Shown here piece after piece: positions 33,637 to 42,994 of a stretch of 64,000 nt of DNA (the first letter of the stretch is position 1; each line of letters opens with the position of its first letter). The DNA lies in contig JAIRVP010000004.1 of assembly GCA_031253835.1 (NCBI GenBank), positions 62,001-126,000 on the forward strand. The letters run 5' to 3'. The notes under the pieces are model-generated. The model did no database searches, was not told where the DNA came from, and saw only the letters and a list, made by a program, of their open reading frames with translations. The position numbers and the translations under genes are program-made. The stretch is from Burkholderia sp. (GTDB lineage: Bacteria; Pseudomonadota; Gammaproteobacteria; Burkholderiales; Burkholderiaceae).

Positions 33637-34572
33637 TCACGCCGCGCCCCGCACGAGCAATACGGGCACTTGAGCGAGGTGCGCGACGCGGCGTGCGACG
33701 CTGCCGATCAGCCACGCGGCGATACCGCGCCGGCCATGCGTGCCGACCACCAGCAGCTCCGCACGCCAGTGCACGGCATCGCGCATCAGTGCGTGGGCCA
33801 CGTCGTCGCTGGTCGGACGTGTTTCGACGACGCCGCGCTTGGTCGGGTTCCCGGTCGCATGAAACAGCGGTGCGATCCTCGCGAGCGCATCGTCGCCCTC
33901 CGCACGGTACGCGTCCTCGAGCGCCCGCACCGGCACGATATCGGTCAGACGAACCGCGCGATCGATCACGTAGGCGGCATACAGCAACGTCGTCGGCGCC
34001 GCGAAGCCGAGCCCGACGCGCGCCGCGTGCAGCGACGGCTCGCTGCCGTCGACTGCGAACATCAGCCGCTGCAGCGCGCCGTCCGACGGCCGTGCATAGG
34101 CAGCCGGCACGATCAGCAGCGCGCAGCGCGCGCGCTTCGACAGCGTGTCCGACATCGCGCCTTCGACGAGCCGCAGCAGCCCGTGATGCGGATTCGCGCC
34201 GACCACCAGCGCGTCCGCCTGCCACGCCGACGTGTCGTTCACCAGTGCATCGGCGACCGTGCCGCCCGTGACCGACGTATCGACGACGACCTGCTCGACT
34301 TCGATGCCGCTGTCGGCGAACAGCGCCGCGATCCGCGCGTTGATGGCGTGCGCTTCGCCCATCATGTCCTCGCGCGCGGACGTCAGCAGCGCGTCGATGC
34401 GCGGGATGTCGGGCAGCACGAGGCGCGGGTTGTCGATTGCGCAGACGATGCGCAATCGCATGCCGGGACGCAGCAGCGTGCGCGCATAGCGTGCGGCGGA
34501 CAGCGATTCGGGCGTGGGATCGACGGCCAGCGCGATCCGCGCGAGCGTCGGGAGGGACTGGGCAGGCTGCAT
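33637..34572 (-). CDS. Tandem universal stress protein
   Basis: A 311-aa protein made of two UspA domains (about 8-148 and 160-308). The second has the ATP-binding type G-x2-G-x9-G(S/T) signature (VGTHGRRGIAAWLIGSVARRV); the first has a divergent version (VGANPHHGLLRLVEGAMSDTL). Such E-type proteins are induced by energy and oxygen limitation. GGAGG lies eight bases before ATG 34572. A near-perfect FNR box with a matched -10 lies upstream, so induction at low oxygen is predicted. Confidence 0.9.
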   Translation of the reverse strand: MQPAQSLPTLARIALAVDPTPESLSAARYARTLLRPGMRLRIVCAIDNPRLVLPDIPRIDALLTSAREDMMGEAHAINARIAALFADSGIEVEQVVVDTSVTGGTVADALVNDTSAWQADALVVGANPHHGLLRLVEGAMSDTLSKRARCALLIVPAAYARPSDGALQRLMFAVDGSEPSLHAARVGLGFAAPTTLLYAAYVIDRAVRLTDIVPVRALEDAYRAEGDDALARIAPLFHATGNPTKRGVVETRPTSDDVAHALMRDAVHWRAELLVVGTHGRRGIAAWLIGSVARRVAHLAQVPVLLVRGAA

Positions 34573-34712
34573 GGCGAAAGCCTCCGTACGTGCGCGCCGT
34601 CGCGAAACGACGACGGGAGCCTCGCGTGGAAGCGGCGCGCGGCGGCCGGGCAGCCGCCGCGGTCGCAAGGATCGGCGGGTAGCCACGCGAAGCGCGGACA
34701 AGCGATTCGTTC

Positions 34713-34753
34713 AGCATAGGTCGTCCTGCCCGCCCGCGCATGATCGCGATCAA
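34713..34753 (-). promoter_or_regulatory. Class II FNR promoter of the tandem usp gene
   Basis: Minus strand TTGATCGCGATCAT (34753-34740; 9 of 10 informative bases of TTGAT-N4-ATCAA). The hexamer TATGCT (34718-34713) is centred 31 bp downstream, the spacing of class II FNR promoters. Confidence 0.75.
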
Positions 34754-34781
34754 CGATCGTGCGGCGCCCTGCCCTGGCCGC

Positions 34782-36164
34782 TTACGACTTCGTCGATACC
34801 GAGGCGGCCGGACGGTTCGCGTAGAACAGCGCATATGCGATGCCGAGCAGCACGATCCACACGGGCCCGATCACGAGCGCGACGCGCGTATCGGGCGTGA
34901 ACGCCATCAGCACGACGACCAGCGCGAGAAAGCCGAGCGCGACGAACGAACCGAGCGGATAGAACGGCACGCGGATCGGCAGGCGCGCGATCTTGTCGGC
35001 CGACAGCGTGCGGCGAAAGCGCATCTGCGCGATCAGGATCACGCACCATGTCCAGATCGCGCCGAACGTCGATACCGACGTGAGCCACGTGAACACGTGC
35101 TGCGGCGCGAGATAGTTGAGCAGCACGCCGATCAGCAGCAGCGCGACCGACACGATCACGCCGTACACCGGCACGCCGTTGCGGTTCACGCGGCCGAGCA
35201 TGGCCGGCGCCTGGCCCTGCTGCGCGAGGTTGTAGAGCATCCGCGCGGTGCTGAACAGCCCGCTGTTGCACGACGACAGCGCCGCGGTCAGCACGACGAA
35301 GTTGATGATGCCGGCGGCGGCCGGAATGCCGAGCCGCGAGAACGTCATCACGAACGGGCTGCCCTGCGTGCCGATCTGGTCCCACGGATACAGCGACATG
35401 ATCACGAACAGCGCGCCGATGTAGAAAATCAGCACGCGCCAGAACACCGAGTTCACGGCCTTCGTCAGCGACTTTTCCGGGTTGCGCGCTTCGCCGGCCG
35501 TGAGGCCGAGCATCTCGACGCCGAGATACGCGAACATCACGATCGGCAGCGCGGCGATCACGCCGTTGATCCCGTTCGGCATGAAGCCGCCGTGCGACCA
35601 CAGGTTCGAGATGCCGGTCGCGACCCCGCCGTTGCCGATGCCGAACGCGATCATCAGCCCGCCGCCGAGGATCATCAGCACGATCGTGACGATCTTGATC
35701 AGCGCGAACCAGAACTCGAATTCGCCATACAGCTTGACCGCGATGAAGTTCACCGAGCCCATCGCGGTGAGCGCCGCGAGCGCCCAGATCCAGTTCGGCA
35801 CGCCGGGAAACCACATGTGCATGTAGACGCCGACCGCCGTGATTTCCGCCATGCAGGTGACGATCCACACGAACCAGTAGGTCCAGCCGGTCAGGTAGCC
35901 GGCGAGCGGCCCGAGGTAGTCGCGCGCGTAGCGGCTGAACGCACCGGCGACCGGATTGGTGATCGCCATCTCGCCGAGCGCGCGCATGATCAGGAAGATC
36001 GCGATGCCGCCCAGCAGGTAGGTCAGCAGGATGGCCGGGCCGGCCGTGCGGATCGCGGTGGCCGAGCCGAGGAACAGGCCGACGCCGATCGTCGCGCCGA
36101 GCGCCATCAGGTTGATGTGCCGCTCTTCCAGCCCGCGGTGCAGCTGGTCTTCTGGTTGTTTCAA
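34782..36164 (-). CDS. Amino acid permease, APC family (ProY/AnsP-like)
   Basis: A 460-aa, 12-helix amino acid-proton symporter. The N-terminal signature LMALGATIGVGLFLGSATAIRTAGPAILLTYLLGG and the GEARNPEKSLTKAVN loop are typical of the AAT subfamily (ProY, AnsP, AroP). The exact substrate is not clear; the closest sense is ProY. It stands alone, with a 444-bp gap upstream. Confidence 0.9.
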   Translation of the reverse strand: MKQPEDQLHRGLEERHINLMALGATIGVGLFLGSATAIRTAGPAILLTYLLGGIAIFLIMRALGEMAITNPVAGAFSRYARDYLGPLAGYLTGWTYWFVWIVTCMAEITAVGVYMHMWFPGVPNWIWALAALTAMGSVNFIAVKLYGEFEFWFALIKIVTIVLMILGGGLMIAFGIGNGGVATGISNLWSHGGFMPNGINGVIAALPIVMFAYLGVEMLGLTAGEARNPEKSLTKAVNSVFWRVLIFYIGALFVIMSLYPWDQIGTQGSPFVMTFSRLGIPAAAGIINFVVLTAALSSCNSGLFSTARMLYNLAQQGQAPAMLGRVNRNGVPVYGVIVSVALLLIGVLLNYLAPQHVFTWLTSVSTFGAIWTWCVILIAQMRFRRTLSADKIARLPIRVPFYPLGSFVALGFLALVVVLMAFTPDTRVALVIGPVWIVLLGIAYALFYANRPAASVSTKS

Positions 36165-36608
36165 GTCCGTCTCCTGGCAGCCGCGAGCGGGCCGCCGTCA
36201 TTGTGTCGATGTCAATGCGCGACCGTTCATGCCGATTCAGGCATGCCGAAAACGAAATAATCTCCGCCGTCATTTTCCGAATGAGAAACGACGTGGATAC
36301 TGCGTGAATCCGATGGGAATCGCCGTGGATTATCGGTATTTCCCGGAACAATCCGGGAAACGGATCGGGCCTTTCACGGAATACGCCCGTGCGGCCCGTG
36401 TGACGCGGCTGTGCGCGTGACGGGCGACGACGGGATCAATCGCTTTCGGCGTGAACGAACACGCGTCGAAGGTGCGCGCTTTTGCGCACGCAATATGCAG
36501 GCGGGATTATAGGGAGGATCAGCGGTTTCACGCCAGCCGATTTTCGTAGAAATCGTGGTGCGTGAAACCGGAAGCAAAATTCGAATGCGCGCGGTATCGC
36601 GCGCGCAT
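36165..36608. other. Intergenic region with an operator-like dyad and a long hairpin
   Basis: TTCCCGGA-ACAA-TCCGGGAA (36340-36359) is a perfect 8-bp inverted repeat, possibly an operator. A 48-base hairpin (36523-36570) pairs 10 bp at its base (CGGTTTCACG/CGTGAAACCG) and 6 bp at the tip; it lies just past the stop of the DedA-rhodanese gene but lacks a U-tract. No ORF is supported. Confidence 0.5.
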
Positions 36609-37655
36609 TTATTTGGACAGCGTTGCGCGCACCGTATATTCGCCTTCGAGCGCGCCGTGATCCGGCCGCACGAAATAACGCGACGCATCGAGATCGGCCG
36701 GCATCGGCTCGACCGGGAAACCGTGCTTTTCCCACGCATCGAGGCCGCCCTTCAGCGCCCGGATGTTGTGGATCATCTTCTTGCGCTGCATCTTCGCGAT
36801 CAGGCGTTTGGCCGTGGCCTCGTTCGGGCACACGCAATAGACGACGATCGGCCGTTTCAGCAGTTCCGGGTCGAGCAGGTCCGGCGAATCGAGGTCGACC
36901 GGCACCGCGCCGGCGATCCGGTACGGCTCGCGCTCGCGGATCGCCTTCGGCCGCGCGTCGAAGATCAGCGGCGGTTCATCCGACGTCATCATCTCGACGA
37001 GTTGCGGCGGCGAGATGCGCACCTGCGCGAGATACCGGCGGAACTGCACGCGGCGCACCCAGCGGTACAGCAGGAACGTGATGAAGATCGCGAGGAACGC
37101 ATCGAGGATCGTGCCGCCGCTCGCGCGCACCCACAGCACGAACTGGACGATCTGGTCGTGAATGGCCGCGCCGCCGACCAGCCAGAACGCGGCCCACAGC
37201 GACGCGCCGGCCAGGTCCCAGAACAGGAACACGCCGACGCCGATCGCGGTCGTGCCGAGCAGCGGCGCCGACACGAGGCCGAGGCCCGGCAGGAACTTGG
37301 ACAACACGAGCAGCGGCGCGCCGTATCTTTCGAATACGTTACGGGCGAAGCGCAGCGTCGTGTCGAGCGACAGCGAGAAGCGCACGAGACCGTTCAGCAG
37401 GCGCCGGCCGCGCGTACGGCCCATGAAGAACCACAGCGAATCGGCGAGCATCGTCGCGCCGATCGCCGCCGCGAACATGCTGACCCACGACGCCTGCCCC
37501 ATTGCCGCCATCGTGCCGCCGAGAATCAGCATCGGCACGGCCGGCACCGGCACGCCGAGCTGCGTGATCAACACGCTCGCGAACACGGCCCACGGGCCGA
37601 GCGACGATGGAATAGCGATGGGAAAGTGCCACACGGCGGCGCTCCTGGAAGACAT
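36609..37655 (-). CDS. DedA-family membrane protein fused to a rhodanese domain
   Basis: A 348-aa protein. Residues 1-200 form a DedA/SNARE-associated domain with the family segments FMGRTRGRRLLN and FLPGLGLVSAPLLGTTAIG; DedA proteins are undecaprenyl-phosphate/phospholipid flippases or H+-linked transporters. Residues about 225-325 form a rhodanese domain with active-site Cys in VVYCVCPNEATAKR. A putative sulfur-transfer site thus faces the cytoplasm on a membrane carrier. ATG 37655 is used; the ribosome binding site is weak. The link between the halves is unknown. Confidence 0.87.
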   Translation of the reverse strand: MSSRSAAVWHFPIAIPSSLGPWAVFASVLITQLGVPVPAVPMLILGGTMAAMGQASWVSMFAAAIGATMLADSLWFFMGRTRGRRLLNGLVRFSLSLDTTLRFARNVFERYGAPLLVLSKFLPGLGLVSAPLLGTTAIGVGVFLFWDLAGASLWAAFWLVGGAAIHDQIVQFVLWVRASGGTILDAFLAIFITFLLYRWVRRVQFRRYLAQVRISPPQLVEMMTSDEPPLIFDARPKAIREREPYRIAGAVPVDLDSPDLLDPELLKRPIVVYCVCPNEATAKRLIAKMQRKKMIHNIRALKGGLDAWEKHGFPVEPMPADLDASRYFVRPDHGALEGEYTVRATLSK

Positions 37656-37821
37656 GCGGGCCGTGCGACGGGGGCCGTCGGACCGGCAGTGCAACGGCCG
37701 CCGCGGCACGTCCGCAGCCGACCACGTGCATCACGGGCATTCTAAACGGGTTTGGCCGCGATCGCGCGGAACACGCGCCGTTGGCGCGGGCTTCGCGCCA
37801 ATGATGGCAATGCCGTGACGG

Positions 37822-38328
37822 TCACGCGTCGGAGCGCTGCGCGAGCCGGGCGACGTGTTCCGCGTAGTCGGGAAACGCGGCAGCCAGCGCGGCCGCATCG
37901 GCCAGCTCGAATTCCGCGAACTCGAACCCCGGCGCCACCGTGCAGCCGACGAGCGCGACGTGCTCGGGCGACGCGCAGCGCGCGCCGAACCAGCTCCCGG
38001 CCGGCACGACTGCCTGGAACACCGTGCCCGGATGCGTGAGCGGGTTGCCGAGCCGGTGGATCGTCAGTCCGTCGTGCGCGTCGAGCACCCACACTTCGAT
38101 CGGGTCGCCCGCATAGAAATGCCAGACCTCGTCGGAACGGATCCGGTGCCACGACGAATACGCGCCGTCGCACAGCAGGTAGTAGATCGCGGTCGACGCG
38201 GCGCGTGGCGCACCGTCGGCCGGACGCACGACCGAATCGGTCGCGCGGTAGGTTTCGCGGAAATAGCCGCCTTCGGGATGCGGCTGCAGGTCGAACTGGC
38301 GAATCAGGTCGGTGGCGGAGATCGGCAT
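37822..38328 (-). CDS. DUF985/cupin_5 family protein
   Basis: A 168-aa small cupin. Motifs: LQPHPEGGYFRETYR, STAIYYLL, SSWHRIRSDEVWHFYAGDPIEV and a C-terminal GCTVAPGFEFAEFELAD. The His/Glu positions would bind a metal. The family is conserved but its reaction is unknown; an epimerase-like role has been suggested for related cupins. No strong ribosome binding site at ATG 38328. Confidence 0.85.
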   Translation of the reverse strand: MPISATDLIRQFDLQPHPEGGYFRETYRATDSVVRPADGAPRAASTAIYYLLCDGAYSSWHRIRSDEVWHFYAGDPIEVWVLDAHDGLTIHRLGNPLTHPGTVFQAVVPAGSWFGARCASPEHVALVGCTVAPGFEFAEFELADAAALAAAFPDYAEHVARLAQRSDA

Positions 38329-38698
38329 GGCGGATGACGTCGGTAAGGTAGGAAACCGGCATCCGGCGGCCGGCCCGGTTCACTACCCGTGCGACCGGTT
38401 CCAGCCGGATGCCCCTGCGTCGATCGCCGCGGCCATGCGCGCGGCGAACAAGCGGACACCGGCCGATGCTGCCAGAACTGCGTGCCGGGATGCAACCGTG
38501 CGCATGCGCTCGCGGACCTGCGGGGGCGTCATGGGCGCCCGCTTCCGGCTTGCCGCGATTGCAGCGACAGTCGTGCTTGCGCGCGAGGCGCCGGTCGGCG
38601 TGTCGCGCGTTTCATCGGGCAGGCTGCCGGCGAATGCGCGCTGCCGCGTGCTGCGTGCTGCTCGCGGCAGCGCATGCAGTCGCGCCGTACCGCGTACG
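38329..38698. other. Intergenic region, nothing convincing
   Basis: 370 bases between the usp gene and the DUF985 gene, both on the minus strand. Arg-rich reading frames cross it but none has a start site or credible composition. Confidence 0.5.
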
Positions 38699-39169
38699 CT
38701 ACGCGGCCGCCGGTGTACCGGGCTCGCCGTGCCGCACCAGCAGCACGGGCCGGTCGGCCGCGCGCAGCAGCGATTCCGCGACGCTGCCCAGCAGCAGCCG
38801 GCGCAGGCCGTGCCGGCCGCTCGTGCCCATCACGATCAGGTCCGCGTCGGCTTCGGCCGCCGTGCGCATCAGCACGGTGGCGACATCCTCGCCATAGGCG
38901 TCGAGCGCGCGCACGGTGCCCGTCACATGCTGCTGCGCGAGCACCGCTTTCGCGTCGTCGAGCACCGGCGTCACGGCATCGGTCGCGGCCGCATCGCCGT
39001 CGCGCTCGGCCGCGAAGCCCGCGTCGACGTCGACGAGCTGCGGCCGGTGCTCGACGACATACGCGCAGGTAACTTCGCCGCCGGACGCCGCCGCGATCCG
39101 GATCGCCTCGTTCAGCGCGAGACGCGCGCTCGGGCTGCCGTCGAGCCCGACGAAAATCCGCTTGTACAT
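38699..39169 (-). CDS. Universal stress protein (UspA family)
   Basis: A 156-aa single-domain Usp. It starts MYKRIFVGLDGSPSARLALNEA and carries the ATP-binding signature MGTSGRHGLRRLLLGSVAESLLRAADRPVLLV. GGAGG precedes ATG 39169. A palindromic FNR box lies 118-131 bases upstream with a -10 hexamer at class II spacing, so it should be induced when oxygen falls. Confidence 0.92.
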   Translation of the reverse strand: MYKRIFVGLDGSPSARLALNEAIRIAAASGGEVTCAYVVEHRPQLVDVDAGFAAERDGDAAATDAVTPVLDDAKAVLAQQHVTGTVRALDAYGEDVATVLMRTAAEADADLIVMGTSGRHGLRRLLLGSVAESLLRAADRPVLLVRHGEPGTPAAA

Positions 39170-39489
39170 GGTCCGTCCCTCCGACCGGGCACGCGTCGCG
39201 CATCGCGCCACGGCGGCCCGTCATCGCAAGCCGGCCCGGTGCCGGCTTGCCTGCCGAACAGTCTGCCCCACGTGCCGACGCGCCCTTTGACGCGCGTCAA
39301 GCGCGGCCTGCGTGCCCGCTGCTTCACGCCGTTCGCCGCAATTTCAGGTGACCCTATTACAAAAAACGCGTAAAACGCGCACAATTTCATCTTGAAAATA
39401 GACGTTGCACGCAGCCGGTGCGAGTTTTCCCCGGTTTTGCCGCGCGGCCCGAGTGCCCGGGCCGCCCGAACAACAGTAATGGCCATTGA
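39170..39489. other. Divergent region between usp and the histidine kinase gene
   Basis: Besides the FNR promoter, an AT-rich stretch (39352-39410) lies nearer the kinase gene and may hold its promoter. No ORF is seen. Confidence 0.45.
39260..39300 (-). promoter_or_regulatory. Class II FNR promoter of the usp gene
   Basis: TTGAC-GCGC-GTCAA (39287-39300), a perfect palindrome of the Anr/FNR type. CAGACT (minus 39265-39260) is centred 31 bp downstream. Confidence 0.7.
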
Positions 39490-41604
39490 ATGACCGCCAG
39501 TGGAACCCCGACGCGTGACGCCCGAGGGCCCACGCGCCTCCAGACCATGTTACGCCAGCCGCTCGCGGCTGGCGTCGTTGCGCTGTGCGCCGGCGCCGTG
39601 CTGTCGCTCGGCGTCGCGCTGCTGGTGCGCGAGCAGTGGCAAGGCGCCGTGCATACGCGCTTCGAACGCCGCACGACACACGTGACCGCGATGCTGCGCC
39701 ACGAGCTGCAGACCGGCGTCGCCGTGCTCGAGGGTGCGCGCGGCGCGTTCGGTCTCGTCCCGGACATGACGCCCGAACAATGGCGCCGGTATGCGGAGAC
39801 GCTCGATCTCGACAGCGCCCGCTCGCCGGTCCGGCAGATCGGCTATGCGCCGCTGTCGCCGGCCGCACGCGGCGCGCTCGCCGGCGCGAAGCCGCTGCCG
39901 GCCGGTCCGCTCGCGTCCGCGGCGCTCAGCGCGCCCGCGTCGAACTCGCCGGTCGTCCGCTTCGGCGTATCCGACGCCGCGCCGCTGACGCGCGCGCTGC
40001 AGAGCGGCGACATCGCGCTCGGCGTCCACCCGGTCGACGACGATACCTCCCGCGACGCCCGCACGCTGACGCTGTTCCTGCCCGTGACCACGTCGCCGCA
40101 TGCGGCCGTCACGCCGTCCGGCACGCGTGAAGCCGGCGTCGACGGGATGCTGTTCGCGGCGCTGAGCCCGCGGCGCCTGGTGGAGCGCGCGCTCGACGCG
40201 GAACGCGGAATCGACCTGTGGATGACGGCCGGCGGCGATCCGCGCGCGATCGTCAGCGTCGAGTCGACGACCGACGAAGCGTCGGCCTCGCCCGACCTGA
40301 TGCGGCGCACCGACGTGCTGAACTTCGGCGGCACCGCGCTGACCCTCGCCTATTCCGCCGACGGCCGCCCGAGCGCGACCGGCGCGCAGCGCGCGGCCGG
40401 CACCGTGCTCGCCGCCGGGCTGATCGCGTCGTTCGCGTTCGCGGCGCTCGTCCATGCGCTGCTGCGCGGCCGGTCCGGCGCCGCCGCCGATGCCGGCGCG
40501 AGCAGCCGCGGCATCCTCAACGAGGCGCGGATGATGGGCATCATCCGTTCGTCGATGGAGGCGATCATCACGATCGACGAAAAGCAGACGGTCGTGATCT
40601 TCAATCCGATGGCCGAGCAGGTGTTCGGCGTGTCCGCGATGGAGGCGATCGGCGCGCCGCTGTCGCGCTTCATCCCCGAGCGGTTCCGCGCCGCGCACGC
40701 GAAGCACGTCGACCAGTTCGGCGTGACGGGCGTGTCCGAGCGGCAGATGGGCCGTCAGCGCGTGCTGTTCGGGCTGCGCGCCAACGGCGAGGAATTCCCG
40801 ATCGAGGCGTCGATCTCGCAGATCCGCGACGCGACGGGCAAGCTCTATACCGTGATGCTGCGCGACATCACCGAGCGGCAGCGCGCGGAGAACGCGCTGA
40901 AGCAGTCGCGCGAGGAATTGCGCGAACTGTCGGCGAACCTGCAGAACGTGCGCGAAGAGGAAAAGACGCGCATCGCGCGCGAACTGCACGACGACCTCGG
41001 CCAGCAGCTCACCGCGCTGAAGATGGACCTGTCGGTCGTCGAGCAGCAGTTGCGCGTGCCCGGCCGCACGCAACCCGACGAGGACGTGCAGACGCACCTG
41101 CAGGGCATGCGGCGGCTGATCGACGCGACGGTCGCGTCGGTGCGGCGCATCGCGGCCGACCTGCGCCCGGTGATGCTCGACGATCTCGGCCTCGTGCCCG
41201 CGATCGAATGGCTCGCGAACGATTTCACGAACCGCTACGGGATCGATGTCGAGCGTCACATCGAAACGGGCGGCCTCTCGTTCACCAGCGCGGGCGCGAC
41301 CACGCTGTTCCGCATCGTCCAGGAAGCGCTGACGAACGTCGCGCGCCACGCGGATGCGACGCGCGTCGCGCTGCGGCTCGACATCGAGGAAGGTTTCTGC
41401 GTGCTGCGCGTCGCGGACAACGGCCGCGGCGCGGCGCCCGGCGGTCCGGCCCACGAGGACAAATCGTTCGGCCTGATCGGCATTCGCGAACGCGCACACA
41501 TGCTCGGCGGCACCGTGACGATCGACACCGCGCTCGCGCGCGGCTTCTCGATTACCGTCGCCTTTCCGCTCAGTACCGTTCAACAGGAAACGCTCATCAC
41601 ATGA
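39490..41604 (+). CDS. CHASE-PAS sensor histidine kinase (NarX/UhpB class)
   Basis: A 704-aa membrane kinase. Helix one is at about 24-46, a periplasmic CHASE-type domain at ~70-280, helix two at ~300-325, PAS at ~345-460, HisKA_3 with His500 in ARELHDDLGQQL, then HATPase (VADNGRGAAPGG, FGLIGIRERAHMLGG). CHASE domains sense small ligands. Its stop overlaps the start of the response regulator by four bases, so they are a cognate pair. The start at 39490 follows a short non-coding stretch without a clear ribosome binding site. Confidence 0.92.
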   Translation: MTASGTPTRDARGPTRLQTMLRQPLAAGVVALCAGAVLSLGVALLVREQWQGAVHTRFERRTTHVTAMLRHELQTGVAVLEGARGAFGLVPDMTPEQWRRYAETLDLDSARSPVRQIGYAPLSPAARGALAGAKPLPAGPLASAALSAPASNSPVVRFGVSDAAPLTRALQSGDIALGVHPVDDDTSRDARTLTLFLPVTTSPHAAVTPSGTREAGVDGMLFAALSPRRLVERALDAERGIDLWMTAGGDPRAIVSVESTTDEASASPDLMRRTDVLNFGGTALTLAYSADGRPSATGAQRAAGTVLAAGLIASFAFAALVHALLRGRSGAAADAGASSRGILNEARMMGIIRSSMEAIITIDEKQTVVIFNPMAEQVFGVSAMEAIGAPLSRFIPERFRAAHAKHVDQFGVTGVSERQMGRQRVLFGLRANGEEFPIEASISQIRDATGKLYTVMLRDITERQRAENALKQSREELRELSANLQNVREEEKTRIARELHDDLGQQLTALKMDLSVVEQQLRVPGRTQPDEDVQTHLQGMRRLIDATVASVRRIAADLRPVMLDDLGLVPAIEWLANDFTNRYGIDVERHIETGGLSFTSAGATTLFRIVQEALTNVARHADATRVALRLDIEEGFCVLRVADNGRGAAPGGPAHEDKSFGLIGIRERAHMLGGTVTIDTALARGFSITVAFPLSTVQQETLIT

Positions 41605-42248
41605 TCAAGGTGCTCATCGCCGACGACCATACGCTCGTACGCGACGGTCTGCGGCACATCCTCCAGAACGCCACCGGATTCGAGGTGGCCGGCGAAGCCT
41701 GCGACGGCCCGTCGACGATCGCGCTCGTGCGCTCGACACCCGCGCAGGTACTCGTGCTCGACCTGTCGATGCCGGGCCGCAACGGCGTCGAACTGATCAA
41801 GCAGATCAAGGACGAGAAGCCCGCGCTGCGCGTGCTCGTGCTGACGATGCACGCGGAACAGCAATACGCGGTGCGTGCGTTCCGCGCGGGCGCGTCAGGC
41901 TATCTGACGAAGGAAAGCGCCAGCGCCGAGCTGGTCGGCGCGGTCACGAAGGTCGCGTCGGGCGGCGTTTACGTGAGCCTCGCGATGGCCGAGCAGTTCG
42001 CGCAGAGCCTGAACGAGCCGGCCGAGACGCTGCCGCACCAGCGGCTGTCCGATCGCGAGTTCGACGTGTTCCGGCGGATCGCCGCCGGCCAGACGCTGAC
42101 CGAGATCGCGAACGCGCTGTGCGTGAGCGCGAAGACCGTCAGCACCTACAAGACGCGGATCCTCGAAAAGATGCAGATGCCGCACGAAGCGGCGCTGGTG
42201 CGGTACGCGATGCGGCACAAGCTGCTCGACGAGACGGACGACGTCTAG
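41601..42248 (+). CDS. NarL/FixJ-family response regulator
   Basis: A 215-aa regulator. The receiver has Asp8/Asp9, phospho-acceptor Asp54 (VLVLDLSMPG), Thr in VLTMHA and Lys in YLTKES; a LuxR-type helix-turn-helix is at ~150-205 (LSDREFDVFRRIAAGQTLTEIANALCVSAKTVSTYKTRI). It is translationally coupled to the kinase. Its end overlaps the convergent lprI-like gene by four bases. Targets are not evident. Confidence 0.94.
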   Translation: MIKVLIADDHTLVRDGLRHILQNATGFEVAGEACDGPSTIALVRSTPAQVLVLDLSMPGRNGVELIKQIKDEKPALRVLVLTMHAEQQYAVRAFRAGASGYLTKESASAELVGAVTKVASGGVYVSLAMAEQFAQSLNEPAETLPHQRLSDREFDVFRRIAAGQTLTEIANALCVSAKTVSTYKTRILEKMQMPHEAALVRYAMRHKLLDETDDV

Positions 42249-42670
42249 CCCGGGCCCGGCCGGGCCCGCGCGGCCGGCACCGGGCACGCGAGGTCGCCGT
42301 CCTCGCAGGACAGATAGCCCTTCAGCGTTTCGGTGCGCACTTTCGTCAGATCGTCGAGACAGGTCGATACGACCATCGGATACGCGCTGCCGCCCTCCGC
42401 GTTCGCGCTGGAGAAACCGCATTCGGCATCGCGGTAGGCGATCCACGCGCGCTGCGCGTTCACGAGCTTGTCGGCGAGCGGCCGCGCATCGTGCAGGCGC
42501 GCGGTGACGGCCTGGTACGTCCGGTTCAGTTCCCCGTCGGATTTCTTGTACGCGCGATCGGCACATGCCGTCATCGCCGCCTGATCCGTCGCGTCCGCAC
42601 AATTCGCCTGCGCATGGGCGACGTTCGCCAGCAGCGACAGCGAGCACAGCAGACCGGTCAAGACACGCAT
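42245..42670 (-). CDS. LprI/DUF1311-family secreted protein
   Basis: A 141-aa protein with a signal peptide (cleavage after NVAHA). The DUF1311 domain has paired cysteines (ANCADATDQAAMTACADRAY ... DAECGFSSANAEGG ... CLDDLTKVRTETL). Members include LprI, a periplasmic inhibitor of lysozyme. AGGAG precedes the ATG. It is convergent with the response regulator. Confidence 0.85.
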   Translation of the reverse strand: MRVLTGLLCSLSLLANVAHAQANCADATDQAAMTACADRAYKKSDGELNRTYQAVTARLHDARPLADKLVNAQRAWIAYRDAECGFSSANAEGGSAYPMVVSTCLDDLTKVRTETLKGYLSCEDGDLACPVPAARARPGPG

Positions 42671-42994
42671 GGATGCTCCTTGTTGTTCGTTGAAATGCGG
42701 AACCCGGTGCCGGGCCGGTTGCCCTGCCGCGCCTCGGCGCGCGGCGACACCGTCCGCGATGCTAGCGCACGTGCGGACGCTTGTCAGCCGGCGCCTTGCA
42801 TATCGGCCCCGCACGCCTACACTGAAAATCGATACGCCGTTTCAGGTCGCGCTATCGCATCCATCCCGTCTTCGCTTCCGCCGCATTCCTCAGCGCATTT
42901 CGCGTTCGCGACGCCGAGCGGGCGTGACGTTTCGTCAGCCGGTTTCCTCCGCCCAGCAGAACGCGCAAGCGCCGTCGCTCACCTGGAGGAAATC
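42671..42994. other. Divergent intergenic region
   Basis: 324 bases between the lprI-like gene and the DUF1326 gene. AAGGAG and GGAGGA ribosome sites lie at the two ends; no repeat or operator was recognised between them. Confidence 0.45.

Noticed and set aside
38312-39373. 353-aa plus-strand frame over the usp gene and its flank
   Set aside because: Arg-rich, no ribosome site, and it covers a well-supported minus-strand gene.
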